From Triticum aestivum (taxonomy: Eukaryota; Streptophyta; Magnoliopsida; Poales; Poaceae): DNA of 64,000 nt. Both the position numbers and the translations under genes were made by a program. The DNA lies in contig NC_057809.1 in the NCBI RefSeq assembly GCF_018294505.1, positions 510,612,741 to 510,676,740 on the forward strand, given 5' to 3'. Below the pieces are notes generated by a model. It searched no databases. It had not been told where the DNA came from and saw only the letters and a program-made list of their open reading frames with translations. Below are positions 22,771 through 33,158 of the stretch, one piece after another. The stretch's first letter is position 1. The number at the start of each line of letters is the position of its first letter.

Positions 22771-23319
22771 GCGAGGGGGATCTGGCGAGGGGGGGGTAGC
22801 GATCGAGATGGAGGGGGATCGAGATCGAGTGTCCTCATGAATATTCAATATTTTTTCATATTGAATATGAAAAAATATCATCAAATTTGAAAAAATATTC
22901 ATGAATTCAAAAAGTGCCCATGAATTAAATTTAAAAATATTGATGAGTTCAAAAAATATTAATAAATTCAATACTTTTTGTGAATTAGAAATTCAATACC
23001 GTAATAAACATAAATAAATATTCATGATGACACTAGCTAGAATAGAAAAAAATGATAGTAGTGGCGCACGTGGTGAGTGGTGCGCCATTACTAGTTAAAA
23101 CTAGTAATGGCGCACTGTACCCTGGTGCGCCATTAATATTTTTGGAAAAATAAAAAAATATGTTAGTATTGGCGCACCATGGGAGTGATGCGCCATTAGT
23201 GTCTATCACACTAATGGCGCACCAACACATGGTGCGCCACTGCTATATAGTAGTGACGCACCACATGTCTGATGCGCCATTACTGTTCATATTATCTATA
23301 GCCCTTTTTCCTATTAGTG

Positions 23320-24241
23320 TCTATTCGATGTAATTCTTTTTGCAGTGTGTTTGTCGAGATCCGATGAATTATGGGTTTATGATCAAGTTTATCTATGAAC
23401 AATATTTGATTCTTCTCTGAAATCTTTTATGTATAATTGGTTATCTTTGCAAGTCTCTTCGGATTATCAGTTTGGTTTGGACTACTAGATTGATCTTTCT
23501 TGCAATGGGAGAAGTGCTTAGCTTTTGGTTCAATCTTGCGGTGTCCTTTCCCAGTGACAGCAGGGGCAGCAAGGCACGTATTGTATTGTTGCCATCAAGA
23601 ACAAAAAGATGGGGTTTATTTCATATTGCTTGAGTTTATCCCTCTACATCATGTCATCTTGCCTAATGCGTTACTCTGTTCTTATGAACTTAATACTCTA
23701 GATGTATGCTGGATAGCGGTTGATGTGTGGAGTAATAGTAGTAGATGCAGAATCGTTTCGGTCTATTTGTCGCGGATGTGATGCCTATATACATGATCAT
23801 GCCTAGATATTCTCATAATTATGCATTTTTCTATCAATTGCTCGACAGTAATTTGTTCACCCACTGTAATACTTATGCTATCTTGAGAGAAGCCACTAGT
23901 GAAACCTATGGCCCCCGGGTCTATATTTTATCATATAAGTTTCCAATCTATTTTACTTTGCAATGTTTACTTTCAATCTATATCATAAAAATATCAAAAA
24001 TATTTATCTTATTATCTCTATCAGATCTCACTCTCGTAAGTGGCCGTGAAGGGATTGACAACCCCTTTATCGCGTTGGTTGTGAGGTTTGTATTTGTTTG
24101 TGCTGGTACGAGGGACTTGTGTGTAGTCTCCTACTGGATTGATACTTTGGTTCTCAAAAACTAAGGAAAATACTTACGCTACTTTGCTGCATTACCCTTT
24201 CTTCTTCAAGGGAAAACCAATTTAGTACTCAAGAGGTAGCA
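23320..24241 (+). repeat. 3' LTR of the Athila-type element, second part
   Basis: Resumes TCTATTCGATGTAATTC after the CACTA duplication TCT and runs to AAGAGGTAGCA at 24241, matching the end of the 5' LTR at 5238. The duplication CATCC follows. Confidence 0.93.
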
Positions 24242-24246
24242 CATCC

Positions 24247-24960
24247 CTCGGCAAAGATATGGGCCTAATGGGCCAAGAGGGGAAACGCAACAGCCAGCAG
24301 GGGCTGCTGCGCCCCCATATGGGCCGCACCAGAGGAGAAAGGAAAGGGGGGAAGAGAGAAGGAAGGGGAGGGATTTGGCCTCCCCCTTCCTTCCCTCCTC
24401 CCTCCTTTTTCCTTTCCCCTCCGGTGAAAAAGGAAAGTGGTGCCGAATTGGGGAGGAACCCCAAGTAGGATTCGGCCTACTTGGGGCGGCCCCCTTGGCT
24501 GCTCCCTCTCCCTCCCACCTATATATATGAGTGGGGGAGGCGCCTAGAACACACAACAACATCTGTTAGCCATGTGTGGCGCCTCCCTCCACATATTACA
24601 CCCTCGGTCATATTCTCGTAGTGCTTAGGCGAAGCCCTGCGCGGATAACTTCATCATCACCGTCACCATGCCGTCGTGCTGGCGGAACTCATCTACTTCC
24701 TCGACACTTTTCTTGTTCGAGTTCGAGGGACGTCATCAAGCTGAACGTGTGCAGAACTCAGAGGTGCCGTACGTTTGGTGCTTGATCGGTCGAAACGAGA
24801 AGAAGTTTGACTACATCAACCGCGTTGTCAAACGCTTCTGCTTTCGGTCTACAAGGGTACGTAGACACACTCTCCTCCTCTCGTTGCTATGCATCTCCTA
24901 GATAGATCTTACGTGAGCTTTGAATTTTTTTTTTGAAATTGCATGCTACGTTTCCTAACA
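24247..24960 (+). repeat. 3' LTR of the copia element, second part
   Basis: The sequence continues the LTR broken at 3670. The target repeat CATCC (24242-24246) mirrors CACCC (3666-3670). It contains a TATA box (24520-24528) after a GC-rich U3 segment, the GCGAAGCCCTG motif near 24629 shared with the other copia LTRs here, and the end CTACGTTTCCTAACA at 24960. Without the nested insertion the whole LTR would be close to 1.77 kb, in line with the 1.7 kb Angela LTRs. Confidence 0.85.
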
Positions 24961-26430
24961 CGTGCGACGTGAGCAACAGGTGGCCTCTCCTTCCTCCCTT
25001 GTTTGAGGCTTCTGTGGCGCGGGTCGGCCACTCATGGGGGCACGGAGTCCAACAGGGCTCGAGGCGGCAGGGTCGTCTGGGTCATTGGCTACGGTGCTGG
25101 GAGGTGGTGGTGCGCCGCCGCGGTGCAGGTGACGGGGATCCGGTGGTCTTCTTTGTTCTGGATCTCGATCTGCAGTAGGGCAGCGCAGCAGGTATGTTGG
25201 TAGGGTTCCTGTCGGAGGGGGCTTCTTGTCGGGGGTGGTTGTGGCTAGGAGGGCCTGCGCCTTGCCCCCTCTCGCTCGTGGAGCTTGCTCTAGCCCAGAT
25301 TTGGGTTGAGCAGGGCGTTCGGCCAAGTTGTTGGTCGCAGCTAGGTGGCTGTGGACGACACCTTCCTCCCGAGGTGGTCGCGGACGAGCGATGGTGACCG
25401 CGTCGGTTGGTCGTGTGTCGGGGGCTTACTACCCGATGGCCTACCGCATGATGGTTGGCTGGGTCGTGCAGTCGGAGGGCGGCTGTGACCAGGAGGGTCA
25501 TGGTAGCCGGTGTCTGCTCTTGCATTGGTGACTTCATCACCAGTTTGGGGCCCGGGTCAGGTTGCTTGACAGGGACCAGCGACTTTCTTGTTCGTCCTCA
25601 ACATGGTGGTCTCGCATCGGTGCTCGGGATGACGATCTAACGAAAGCTGCACAAGGCCTCGGCCATTGCTGGCGACGACGACATTTTCCTCTTCGGAGGC
25701 GTTGCTGCTCGTCCATCCTCCCCTGTTCATTCGACTTCTTCACCTGTGTTGTGTCCTCCCAGCCTGGGCGTCCCACCCGGTTGTGTTCATCTGATCTTTC
25801 GGTACCAAGGTTCGTCTAGGTGCTTCTCAGCAATGTACCTCTATGTCGTCTTGGCTTCTTATAGACGTCAGTATGCTTGGTATACGAGGTCATCCCAGGA
25901 CCAAGGAGTTGCTGGGGTCGTGTCATGCGGGTAGGCCGGTGGTAATTCTCTTTTGTCAAGGTGCATTGCACGTGATTATCGGTCAACAATGATGCTCTCT
26001 CGAGTTGGTTGGTGGGGCGCCGACAAATATCGTGCTTGACCTTGTCAATCCGACAACAACGACGTCCGCGAATGCCGTTCTCCTCCTTGGAGGCATTGTC
26101 TATTTGGCCCTCCCTCCATTAAACTGTAGGTAGCTTTTTTTGTCTGGCCTGTTGATTGGAATGCCTTAGAGCGGTGGCCTGCTTGGTGAGGTGTCTGGAG
26201 GTGCTTCGAGAAGTCTTGAGCTTATTGCCCGGAACTAGCTAACCTCCTTAGTTTAGTGCTTAGCTTGGCTTGCATAGTTCCCGTTTTTGGTTCCCTGTTT
26301 TTAGCGCTTGGTGCTTCTCTTATATAGCTGGTATCCCCAACAGGGTAGGTTTGAGTTTGTATCTTCATCTATAATGGTTGTGGCTTTATTTGTAAAGCGG
26401 GGCAGAAGCTTTTTCCGATATGAGTCATGG
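24961..26430 (+). other. GC-rich unclassified sequence, possibly a LINE-derived 3' portion
   Basis: This follows the copia LTR and has no convincing protein. Several overlapping frames of 60-150 codons exist on both strands, as expected from GC content. The tail, with TGTAAAGCGGGGCAGAAGC (26391-26409), resembles a phrase I recall at the ends of many Triticeae LINE-like repeats. The other LINE hallmarks (reverse transcriptase, poly-A, target duplication) are not seen here. The copia target duplication partner would be CGTGC (24961-24965). Confidence 0.3.
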
Positions 26431-27141
26431 GTAAAATGCTCCTCAGCCAGGCAAGTGCTCGCTCAACAACCACAATTGGTGCCCTTGCGTACCATTTCCC
26501 CCAAGGGTGTTTGCATGTCGAAAACAACATTTGTGCCATGGATCCTGCGTATTCCACCTTGATGTTAACGAAACGCCTCACTAGAGCAACTCCAGGATCC
26601 GCGGACAGCCGAGTGGACACCATCCATGGAAATCGAATGTTAACTCCTTTTCGAGTGGAGAGAGGATAGAGAAGCAAATAATAGGAAAAAGAAGGGTTGG
26701 TGCCATGGTGGTGGTGAGTTGGTGTCTTCACAGTGTGTTCGAACTCTGTCAAACCTCAGTTACATTTGGTTCTGATTTCTGGAATTTGGGATGTCCGGAC
26801 CACCTGCCACATTGTCTATGGATATTTGATTACTTACGTTAAATGGCAAGAAAGTTTCTGAACCATCTGGTGTGGACATTTAGGGGCGATTTGGTCATCC
26901 GCATGGGTCCATTGTTTCTGCTTGCCCATAAATCTACTCCTTAATTTTTTTAGTAGATTTAGTGTCACTCTTGCTTGCACATGTCTTATCCGTGGCGCGT
27001 CGCAACTCATGCTGATGGTGCACATGAGGGAGGCGCTCTAATTCCGACGAGTGATGCCGTCCCGCGAGCGCACACGACAATGATCCACACAAAAACATCA
27101 CATGCTCTCACATAGACTTTGAATGAATCATTGGAGTAGGA
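26431..27141. other. non-nested sequence, nothing recognised
   Basis: Mixed-composition DNA with short frames on both strands and no recognisable protein, repeat terminus or RNA gene. It may be the oldest sequence in the window, or low-copy intergenic DNA. Confidence 0.3.
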
Positions 27142-27434
27142 GTCGAGCCTTATGATTGTTGTGATTACTCCATTGTGTGTTTCGCTTTGTTTCAGCTTTG
27201 ATCCTGAAGAAGAGCCGTTCAAGTTTTAGTCAAGCCTTATGATTGCTCATATTGCTTCGTTATGTGTTTCGCGCTGTTTCAGCTCTGATTCAGAAGAAGA
27301 GTCCTTTGAGTATGAGTCGAGCCTTATGATTGCTGTGATTGCTTCGTTGTGTGTTTTCAACTCTGATTCTCAAGAAGAGTCCTGGGAGTACAAGTCGAGC
27401 CTTTTGTTTGCGTTTTGTGTGATTGATTCTTGCA
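27142..27434 (+). repeat. 87-bp tandem repeat with in-phase length changes
   Basis: Units begin with GTC[GA]AGCCTT at 27142, 27229, 27316 and 27394, giving spacings of 87, 87 and 78 bases; the fourth unit is partial. All are multiples of three. Read in one frame the units give SSLMIAVIASLCV followed by a Ser/Asp/Glu-rich block such as NSDSQEESWEY. The frame is open from 27239 to 27475, but unit 1 ends in a stop (TAG at 27227-27229). No known protein repeat is recognised. Confidence 0.75.
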
Positions 27435-28434
27435 AGACCCTGTGTGCGCCGATCGATGGCCCTGTCGCAGATTAGGCCCGGTCCGGCCGGACACGGACAT
27501 GGAAAGTAGTGGCGGAGCTTCCCAACCTGAGTACTCTCCCCCTAAAAAATCATGTGTATATAACTTACTATTAGGCGTATTTATTCACCAAAAATCATCC
27601 CAAAACAGCCCAGACCCATAGGTCCCCCAAGATTTGGGCTCAAGCTCGGCCACTGGAGGAGAGCTCTGTCGTCGACCAACCATGAGACCCTCCACGGACG
27701 GATATGGAGCTGTCTCCGACCGTGACGCCGGACCAAATGAGCCACACCTTCAAGCCGGGGGACATGGATTTTTCAGGTGGCGAGTCGTGCTCGTGTGGAA
27801 GACAAAAGGTCGGTCTCTTGCTTGAGCAGGTCCCTGGCGCCGGCTGCATCCCTGCAGTAGGAGCGAAGGAGCGGGACAGAATGGATGATTTGAATAGGCA
27901 GTGGCTTAGCCAGGTCCAGCCGCGTCCGACTCCGGACACAAAATCCCGTCAAGTCACAGTTCAGGACACAAATGCTGCAAGAGCAACGCTGTATTTGTGC
28001 ACTACTGTGAGTTTCATGCGGTCCGGCCTGACCAACAATTTTGACCTTTTTCATAGGCCTCCACGAATGTTATTCTATCACAAAATTTTGCACGCACGTA
28101 AAACACTCAACAATGTTTATCATGAAAAAAATTAGTAGAATTTTTCGAATGTTTAGAAGTTCTTTTTTTACGGAAAGGGTTCAGAAAGAGTTTAGTCCAC
28201 TGCCTAGCTTTTAGCCAGCTAGTAGACTTCCAGCTCAATATTTCCGTCAGTGTCATGACTTGGATGCATAACCATATACTGCTACGGCTCGAAAGCCGTA
28301 TCTTTCGGGACTTAAATTTGTGCATGCATCAGTATGGCAAATCACAGTTGCAACCACGCAACAAGTTGAATGAATAAAACTCCCACGTGTTGTGCCTGCA
28401 TCATTATGATGTTGACATGTGTTTTATTTTGCAG
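27435..28434. other. sequence with no recognised feature
   Basis: Frames of 60-140 codons occur (the longest at 27704-28135 on the plus strand) but show no motif. CCGGCCGGAC and CCGACTCCGGAC occur, and the stretch includes AT-rich spacers. I see no transposon end that I can support. Confidence 0.3.
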
Positions 28435-28535
28435 GGGACACGCAAGTTTCTTTCGGTCTACAGGATCTACAGAAGCTAAGTAAAGCGGTTGGCAATTGTC
28501 AGAAAAGCTCCACATCACTAGCTAATGTTTTTTTT
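28435..28535 (+). pseudogene. possible isolated exon
   Basis: A pyrimidine-rich TTTTATTTTGCAG ends at 28434. The following bases read GDTQVSFGLQDLQKLSKAVG and continue to about SSTSLAN. The acceptor context and the amphipathic sequence look exon-like, but there is no second exon, donor or known family match. It could be a relic of a displaced gene. The match is suggestive only. Confidence 0.25.
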
Positions 28536-28718
28536 TACAAAAAGTATGAATTTCATATCAATCAAGGTGGTTCATTATAATTCTGATATTGTGAGTGGAA
28601 ATCCAAAATAGGAAAAGAACTATTATACATACGACATAGGTGTCCGATCCTTGTACCACATCTAAGATCAGCTATCTATCACGTTTTTAGTTTAAGCTAC
28701 ATGATCCGATTGCACGTT

Positions 28719-28977
28719 GGTCATGTGGTGGCCCAACCCGGGGAGAAGGCCCAAGGCCTCAAGACGCAGTCGCCAGCTCGATCGAGCCTGGCGGGCCCAA
28801 CAAGTCCAGCAGACGACGACCAGCAGCAAGGAGGGGAAATAAGGAGGTGGAGCATGGGCAGGAGGAGGGGCGGAGAATTAGCACATGCTGAACTTCCCTT
28901 TCCTTCTTTCCCAATCCTTCCTCCTGTATCCAGAATTGTAATCAAAGGAGGGCCAAAATCCTAGCGAGGGCATAACA
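28719..28977 (+). repeat. 5' LTR of the Reina-type element
   Basis: The LTR starts GGTCATGTGGTGGCCC (the first T of TG mutated to G; the 3' copy has TGTCATG) and ends GAGGGCATAACA. TGGTATCAG at 28980-28988 is the initiator-Met tRNA primer site. The 3' copy lies at 60125. Confidence 0.92.
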
Positions 28978-29033
28978 ATTGGTATCAGTTGTCATCGATC
29001 CTCCCCGGTTCCGGCTCGATCCGTCAGTACGAT
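28978..29033 (+). other. primer site and start of the leader of the Reina-type element
   Basis: TGGTATCAG at 28980-28988 matches the initiator-Met tRNA site. The leader runs to ACGAT at 29033, where the Tekay-type element is inserted, and resumes at 52524. Confidence 0.8.
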
Positions 29034-31441
29034 TGTAACATCCCAAATTTTCAATTTGGAATGTTATACACTAGGTCATCATGCATATCATATTTTATTT
29101 TGCTTTTGGTTTTGATCCTAGAAAATCCTAAGCAACTCAAGGACCCACGGAGAGGGTTGGGGATTTCGTTATTTACATATTTAAGTTTTCTCAAATTATG
29201 TAAACAGGATCATTTGATTTTATTTATTTTATCATCAATTATTTCTATTACAAAAATATGAGAAAGGGAATAAAATGACTTTCCCAAAATATAGAAATAT
29301 TGAGGATTTAATAAAAAAATCAAATAAGATTTATTTCGGAGTTTTTCGGTATTTTTATTTGAATTTAGAAAAAATGCGCGTTTTTCAAAGTTATAGTTTG
29401 GGCCCAGATAAATGTTTACTTTATCTGGCTTGATTTTAGGAAGCCGGCAAAATTTATTTCATGATTTTTGGAGTCCGTTTAGTATTTCTTTTTATTTTCT
29501 TCCGAGCAGATTTATAAAAAAAACGCGAACCGACTCCGGGCCGTATCCGGCCAGGAAACCGCCGGCCGGGCCTTTAAATAGCGACCGCCCCGGCCTGGGA
29601 GACAGCCAGCGCCCTACCCCGCCAACCAAACCCTAGCCGCCGCCGCCTCTAGCCGCCGCCCGCTGCCGGAGCCGCGCGACTTTCGAGGTTCGCCGCCTCG
29701 TTTTCCGTGCAGTTTTTTTTTAAAAAAAATTCTGTTCGTCGTTTGTCTTTTTCGTCGGATTTTTCGCGGTTATTTTCTGATCGCGATTTCTGATCTGATT
29801 TTCGTTTTAGTATAACTTTTCGCTCGTTTATCGGAATCAGGCGATTCAAGCGCCTGGAGTTTCGTCTCGAAATCCCCTTTCCGAATAATCAACTTAAACA
29901 AGTTTTTGCTACTGTAAAATTTTCCCTAGATCCACATTACTAGAACGAAGTTGTTTTCTTTCGCCGTTTGATTTCTTTTGCTTCGTTCGATTTGATTCTT
30001 TTTGCCAACCAGGGTTCTTAAGTTGAACTTTCTGGTTAGATCTTCTATTTGAGTTTTACCTGTGCATTAGATGAGTACTTATTGTATGCTTGTTGTTTGT
30101 CTGCGATAGAATACCCGGAGTGCGCCGCCTGTTACGTTGAATCTCTAGGTTACGCGGATCATTAGCAAGGCAAGTAACACTTTGATCATACCTTTTTCTA
30201 CAACCCAGTTTTATTGTATTAGATCAATCCTCACACATTGCACGATTAGGATCTAATTAAATTGTGGGATGGGAAGTAGATGAGGTAGTACCTATTACCT
30301 GTTTATTATCAAACCTTTGGGAGTTACTTCTACGTTTGCTTATTATGTCATGCTATGCTAGTAGACGTGGATTGGGTGAGTGATATCCATGACAGATGTG
30401 AGATTGTTAATTAATGGTTTATCTAAGGTGGCAACCTAACACACATCTGGGTGGATTGAGGCACCAGGGGTTTCGAGGACTTGCCTATTTTTCTTTGGAC
30501 CGCCACCCAGGCCCAAAGGGATCATGAGATTATTCATACTAGAAACTTCCGTGTGCAGCCATAAGCCATTATGGGCTCTGGCATAGTTGACTAAGTTGTG
30601 CAAACTCTTACAGTGGTAGACTAGCAGATGTAGGGGATGTAGGTGGTACGGTCTACCCGATCGTAAGGTGCTAGCGCTTCTGAAAGACTATGTCTCGGTC
30701 ATCCGTCTTCTCAAACACCATGTAGTGCGAGAGAACAAACGGAGGCGATCGAGTCTTGTGGGGAAAAGTGCGCAAACCTTTGCAGAGTGTAATAAACTAA
30801 TCATGGTTAGCCGTGTCCCCGGTTATGGACATCTTGAGTATCTAGTACCTGGATTATCATGTGAATCTCAACATGTTACTCTAAATTAATTTTGATGGGT
30901 TTTAATGATGTTACTTAATTGGGATTGAGAATGCTATCAACCATTCTCAATGTTTAACAACCACCATGATAGTAATCAATTCTATTCCTTTGAAGTAGGG
31001 AAAAATTGGCTTTACGCAAAAACTGTAACCGTAGAGCTTTCCACCAGCCAAATATGCATATAGTATAGCTGTTGCATTCCATTATTCTCTATGTGTTACC
31101 TTGCCAGCATATTCCATGTGCTGACCCGTTTTCGGGCTGCAACGTTAATGTTGCAGACTTTTCAGACGACGATTAAGGAGTTTTTAGGTCGTGGTTCTAT
31201 ACTCAGTGATGTCGTTGGAGTTGATGGACTCACTTATCTTCCAAGCCTTCCGCTGTTATCGTTATTAGATGGCCTTAAGCCATATTTATTGTAATAAGTT
31301 CTCTTTTGAGACACTCGATGCAATAAGTGTGTGATTGCTACTCTGCTATAAATCCTCCGAGTACTGTGTGGTGTCAGCATTACTGATCCAGGGATGACAC
31401 CGGAGCACAGAGATCAGACTGTTTGAGGTCTGGTCGCTATA
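29034..31441 (+). repeat. 5' LTR of the Tekay-type element
   Basis: A 2,408-bp LTR. The first bases contain a hairpin-forming inverted repeat (TAACATCCCAAATT ... AATTTGGAATGTTA, 29036-29068). A TATA-like TTTAAATA (29573-29580) precedes a GC-rich leader with CCGCC repeats. Open frames such as 30668-30889 recur in the 3' copy but show no domain and are not called genes. Confidence 0.92.
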
Positions 31442-31445
31442 GAGA

Positions 31446-31458
31446 TGGTATCAGAGCA
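31446..31458 (+). other. primer binding site, initiator-Met tRNA
   Basis: TGGTATCAGAGCA lies four bases after the 5' LTR and matches the complement of the initiator-Met tRNA 3' end used by most plant gypsy elements. Confidence 0.92.
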
Positions 31459-31551
31459 CACGCTGACTGTAGGACACGACCACTAAGCTAAAGACCTAGA
31501 TCACTACTCACTCTCTTCTCTTCTGACCTCTCATCTCTTCTACTATTTAGG

Positions 31552-32295
31552 ATGGCGGATGCAAGGAACAAGTTCACCCAACCAGATGAAGATACACCCT
31601 TTGGACGCCGCTTGAAGGAAGTCACTAGATACCTGAACATAGGAGTACCAAGCTTCACGGGAACCTACAACGCCACTTTACCTGAAGAAGAGCGCTGGAT
31701 GATTCAAGTTCAAGTTCCAGGAAGGACGTTCATGCCAGTCACTGAGCCCATAGAGTTTTCTTTTGATGCACCAACTTGGAGTCTAGAAAAGAGTATGGTA
31801 GCTCACATCACCATGGGATGCATTGGAGAAGTCTACCGCAAGGATCTTAAGGATACTATCTACCAGATTTGTGGGCGCCGAGATGAACACTGGGAGATGA
31901 TCAGCACCAGGAAAGATAGATCAATAGCAGCTTTTATTCAGGAGTTAAACCAACATATTCGATGACAGGAGAATCAGATGTGTGCCGACATGATAGATCT
32001 GAAGAAGGCTAAGACTAGAATCACGGAACTGGAGGAAGAACTCAAGGCTACACGCGAAGATTATGAAAAAGAAATTGAAGTATTGGTGGATAAGAATGCC
32101 GACCTAACAAAGAAGATTGGCATATTTATGGGAGGCCCGACACCAGTAGATGAAGACGAAGAACCCAAGGAGATTAGCCCGGAAGACTACATCATCATTA
32201 ACGGCACCGACTCAGAACAAAATAGTAGCGATGATGACTATGTGGATGAAGCAGGAGCGGACATCATGGAGTCTACAACCGTAGAATATTTCTAG
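31552..32295 (+). pseudogene. extra ORF before gag in the Tekay-type element, coiled-coil protein, unknown function
   Basis: The frame starts MADARNKFTQPDEDTPFGRR at 31552 and would run 247 codons to TAG at 32293-32295. An in-frame TGA at 31963-31965 (C-to-T of a CGA Arg codon would explain it) splits it. The N-terminal half is a compact domain (VPSFTGTYNATLPEEERWMI, then VQVPGRTFMPV). The second half is a heptad-like coiled coil (TRITELEEELKATREDYEKE) with an acidic, Ser-rich tail. It shares neither frame nor domain with gag, which starts 195 bases later. Additional ORFs at this place occur in some plant chromoviruses; the role is unknown. Cell-wall, RNA-binding or capsid-helper functions are not supported by any motif. 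Confidence 0.65.
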
Positions 32296-32489
32296 TAGAC
32301 CACCTCATCAGTAGTAGTAGTCCACCATGTAAATATAGTAGTCCGAGCACTTTTGCGATAGTTAGATCGATTGTATGTTTTGTTTGTTTGATTGAAGTGA
32401 ATTGTGTGCTTTTGCCTCATGTGCATATGGGTAGTGTTTTCCCTTTAGACCCCCTCTATTCTTATATCTCATCTTTTCTAAACCCTCAG

Positions 32490-33158
32490 ATGCCTCCGAG
32501 ACGTGACCCCGGATTTGCCTTTCCGCCGGAGCTCACCCAGTTGATCCAGCAGCAGAACACCTTGATGCAGTTGCTAGTTCAGAATCAGAATCAGGGGAAC
32601 AACAACAACAACAACCCACCACCACCACCACCTGTTGACCACTTAGCCTGTTTTCTTAGGCTGAATCCACCGGTGTTTTCCAGTAGCACCGAGCCGATAG
32701 TAGCAGATGATTGGCTCTGCAAGATAGCTAGAGAGTTGACCACAGCAGGATGCACAGATGTGGAGAAGGTTAAGTTTGCCGCACACCAGTTAGAAGGACC
32801 CGCAACATCTTGGTGGGAGAATTTCACAGCCACCTTCCCAATCGACACTGTCACATGGGACCAGTTTCAGCAGGCTTTTCATACTGCCCATGTTTCAGCA
32901 GGAGCAATGGCCATGAAGAAGCGTGAGTTTCGTAACTTGCGCCAAGAAGGACGGACAGTTGGCCAGTATGTGGAGGAGTTTAGTAAGCTAGCACGTTATG
33001 CCCCGGATGACGTTGCTACGGATGCAGCTAAGCAGGAGAAATTCCTGGAAGGACTGAATGATGAGTTGAGTATGCAGTTGATGGTAGCCACCTTCAACAA
33101 CTACCAGGAGTTGGTAGATCGTGCTCTTATGATTGAAGGGAAGCAGCAACAAATGTGA
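32490..33158 (+). pseudogene. gag of the Tekay-type element, truncated by deletion
   Basis: I chose ATG 32490 (MPPRRDPGFAFPPELTQLIQ) because it opens the typical MPPRR N-terminus; the frame is open from 32388. A Gln/Asn/Pro low-complexity stretch (about 32575-32635) precedes the retrotransposon gag domain: FLRLNPPVFSSSTEPIVADD, KVKFAAHQLEGPATSWWENF, MAMKKREFRNLRQEGRTVGQ, YVEEFSKLARYAP. It ends at GKQQQM followed by TGA (33156-33158), immediately before RT-derived sequence. The CCHC zinc knuckle expected after this point is absent. The product would form cytoplasmic capsids but would lack its nucleic-acid-binding tail. Confidence 0.88.

Larger units (their letters stand above)
18475..23319. 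mobile_element. 4.8 kb non-autonomous CACTA transposon carrying a four-exon gene
   Basis: The left end CACTACTAGGAAAAGGCTT and right end AGCCCTTTTTCCTATTAGTG are inverted repeats, flanked by the TCT duplication (18472-18474, 23320-23322). Subterminal arrays of CTAATGGCGCAC and its complement GTGCGCCATTAG occupy about 18510-18775 on the left, and 22330-22460 and 23050-23290 on the right. The interior holds a minus-strand gene unlike a transposase (19088-20287), a foldback (20811-20906) and a GC-rich minisatellite (22585-22770). No transposase coding region was found, so mobilisation would have needed help from another element. Confidence 0.93.
3671..24241 (+). mobile_element. Athila-type Ty3/gypsy element (Sabrina/WHAM-like), gag-protease only, with three nested insertions
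   Basis: The LTRs start TGATACGTCTCCAACG and end AGGTAGCA (3671-5238; 17830-18474 plus 23320-24241). They are flanked by CACCC (3666-3670) and CATCC (24242-24246), a five-base duplication with one transition. The internal domain has a tRNA-Asp-type primer site, a gag-protease reading frame split by a Helitron and by a solo LTR, and a noncoding 3' region of about 2.8 kb. I found no RT, RNase H or integrase, which fits the non-autonomous Sabrina/WHAM group. The family name is from memory of the LTR. Without insertions the element is about 8.2 kb. Confidence 0.9.
1..24960 (+). mobile_element. Ty1-copia retrotransposon (Angela lineage), cut by window edge and split by nested insertions
   Basis: This is the outermost element of the left stack. 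Visible parts are the pol remnant (1 to about 2400), a short polypurine stretch ending at 2617, and a 3' LTR that starts at 2618 and stops at 3670. The same LTR resumes at 24247 and ends in TTTCCTAACA at 24960. Between the two halves lies a complete Athila-type element flanked by CACCC/CATCC. The 5' LTR, gag and start of pol lie left of the window, so its own target duplication cannot be tested. The order gag-pre-integrase, integrase, RT, RNase H is the copia order. Gene content resembles BARE-1/Wis/Angela, but this LTR differs clearly from the Angela LTRs elsewhere in the window. Confidence 0.85.

Noticed and set aside
22482..22890. Arg/Gly- and Pro-rich ORFs on both strands
   Set aside because: They read through a 37-38 bp G-rich minisatellite, and frames on both strands are equally open.
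24206..24562. 118-codon minus-strand ORF
   Set aside because: Lies in the GC-rich U3/R segment of the copia LTR.
30668..30889. 73-codon ORF repeated at 51746-51967
   Set aside because: It is inside both Tekay-type LTRs and shows no domain. Repetition is due to the LTR and is no evidence of coding.
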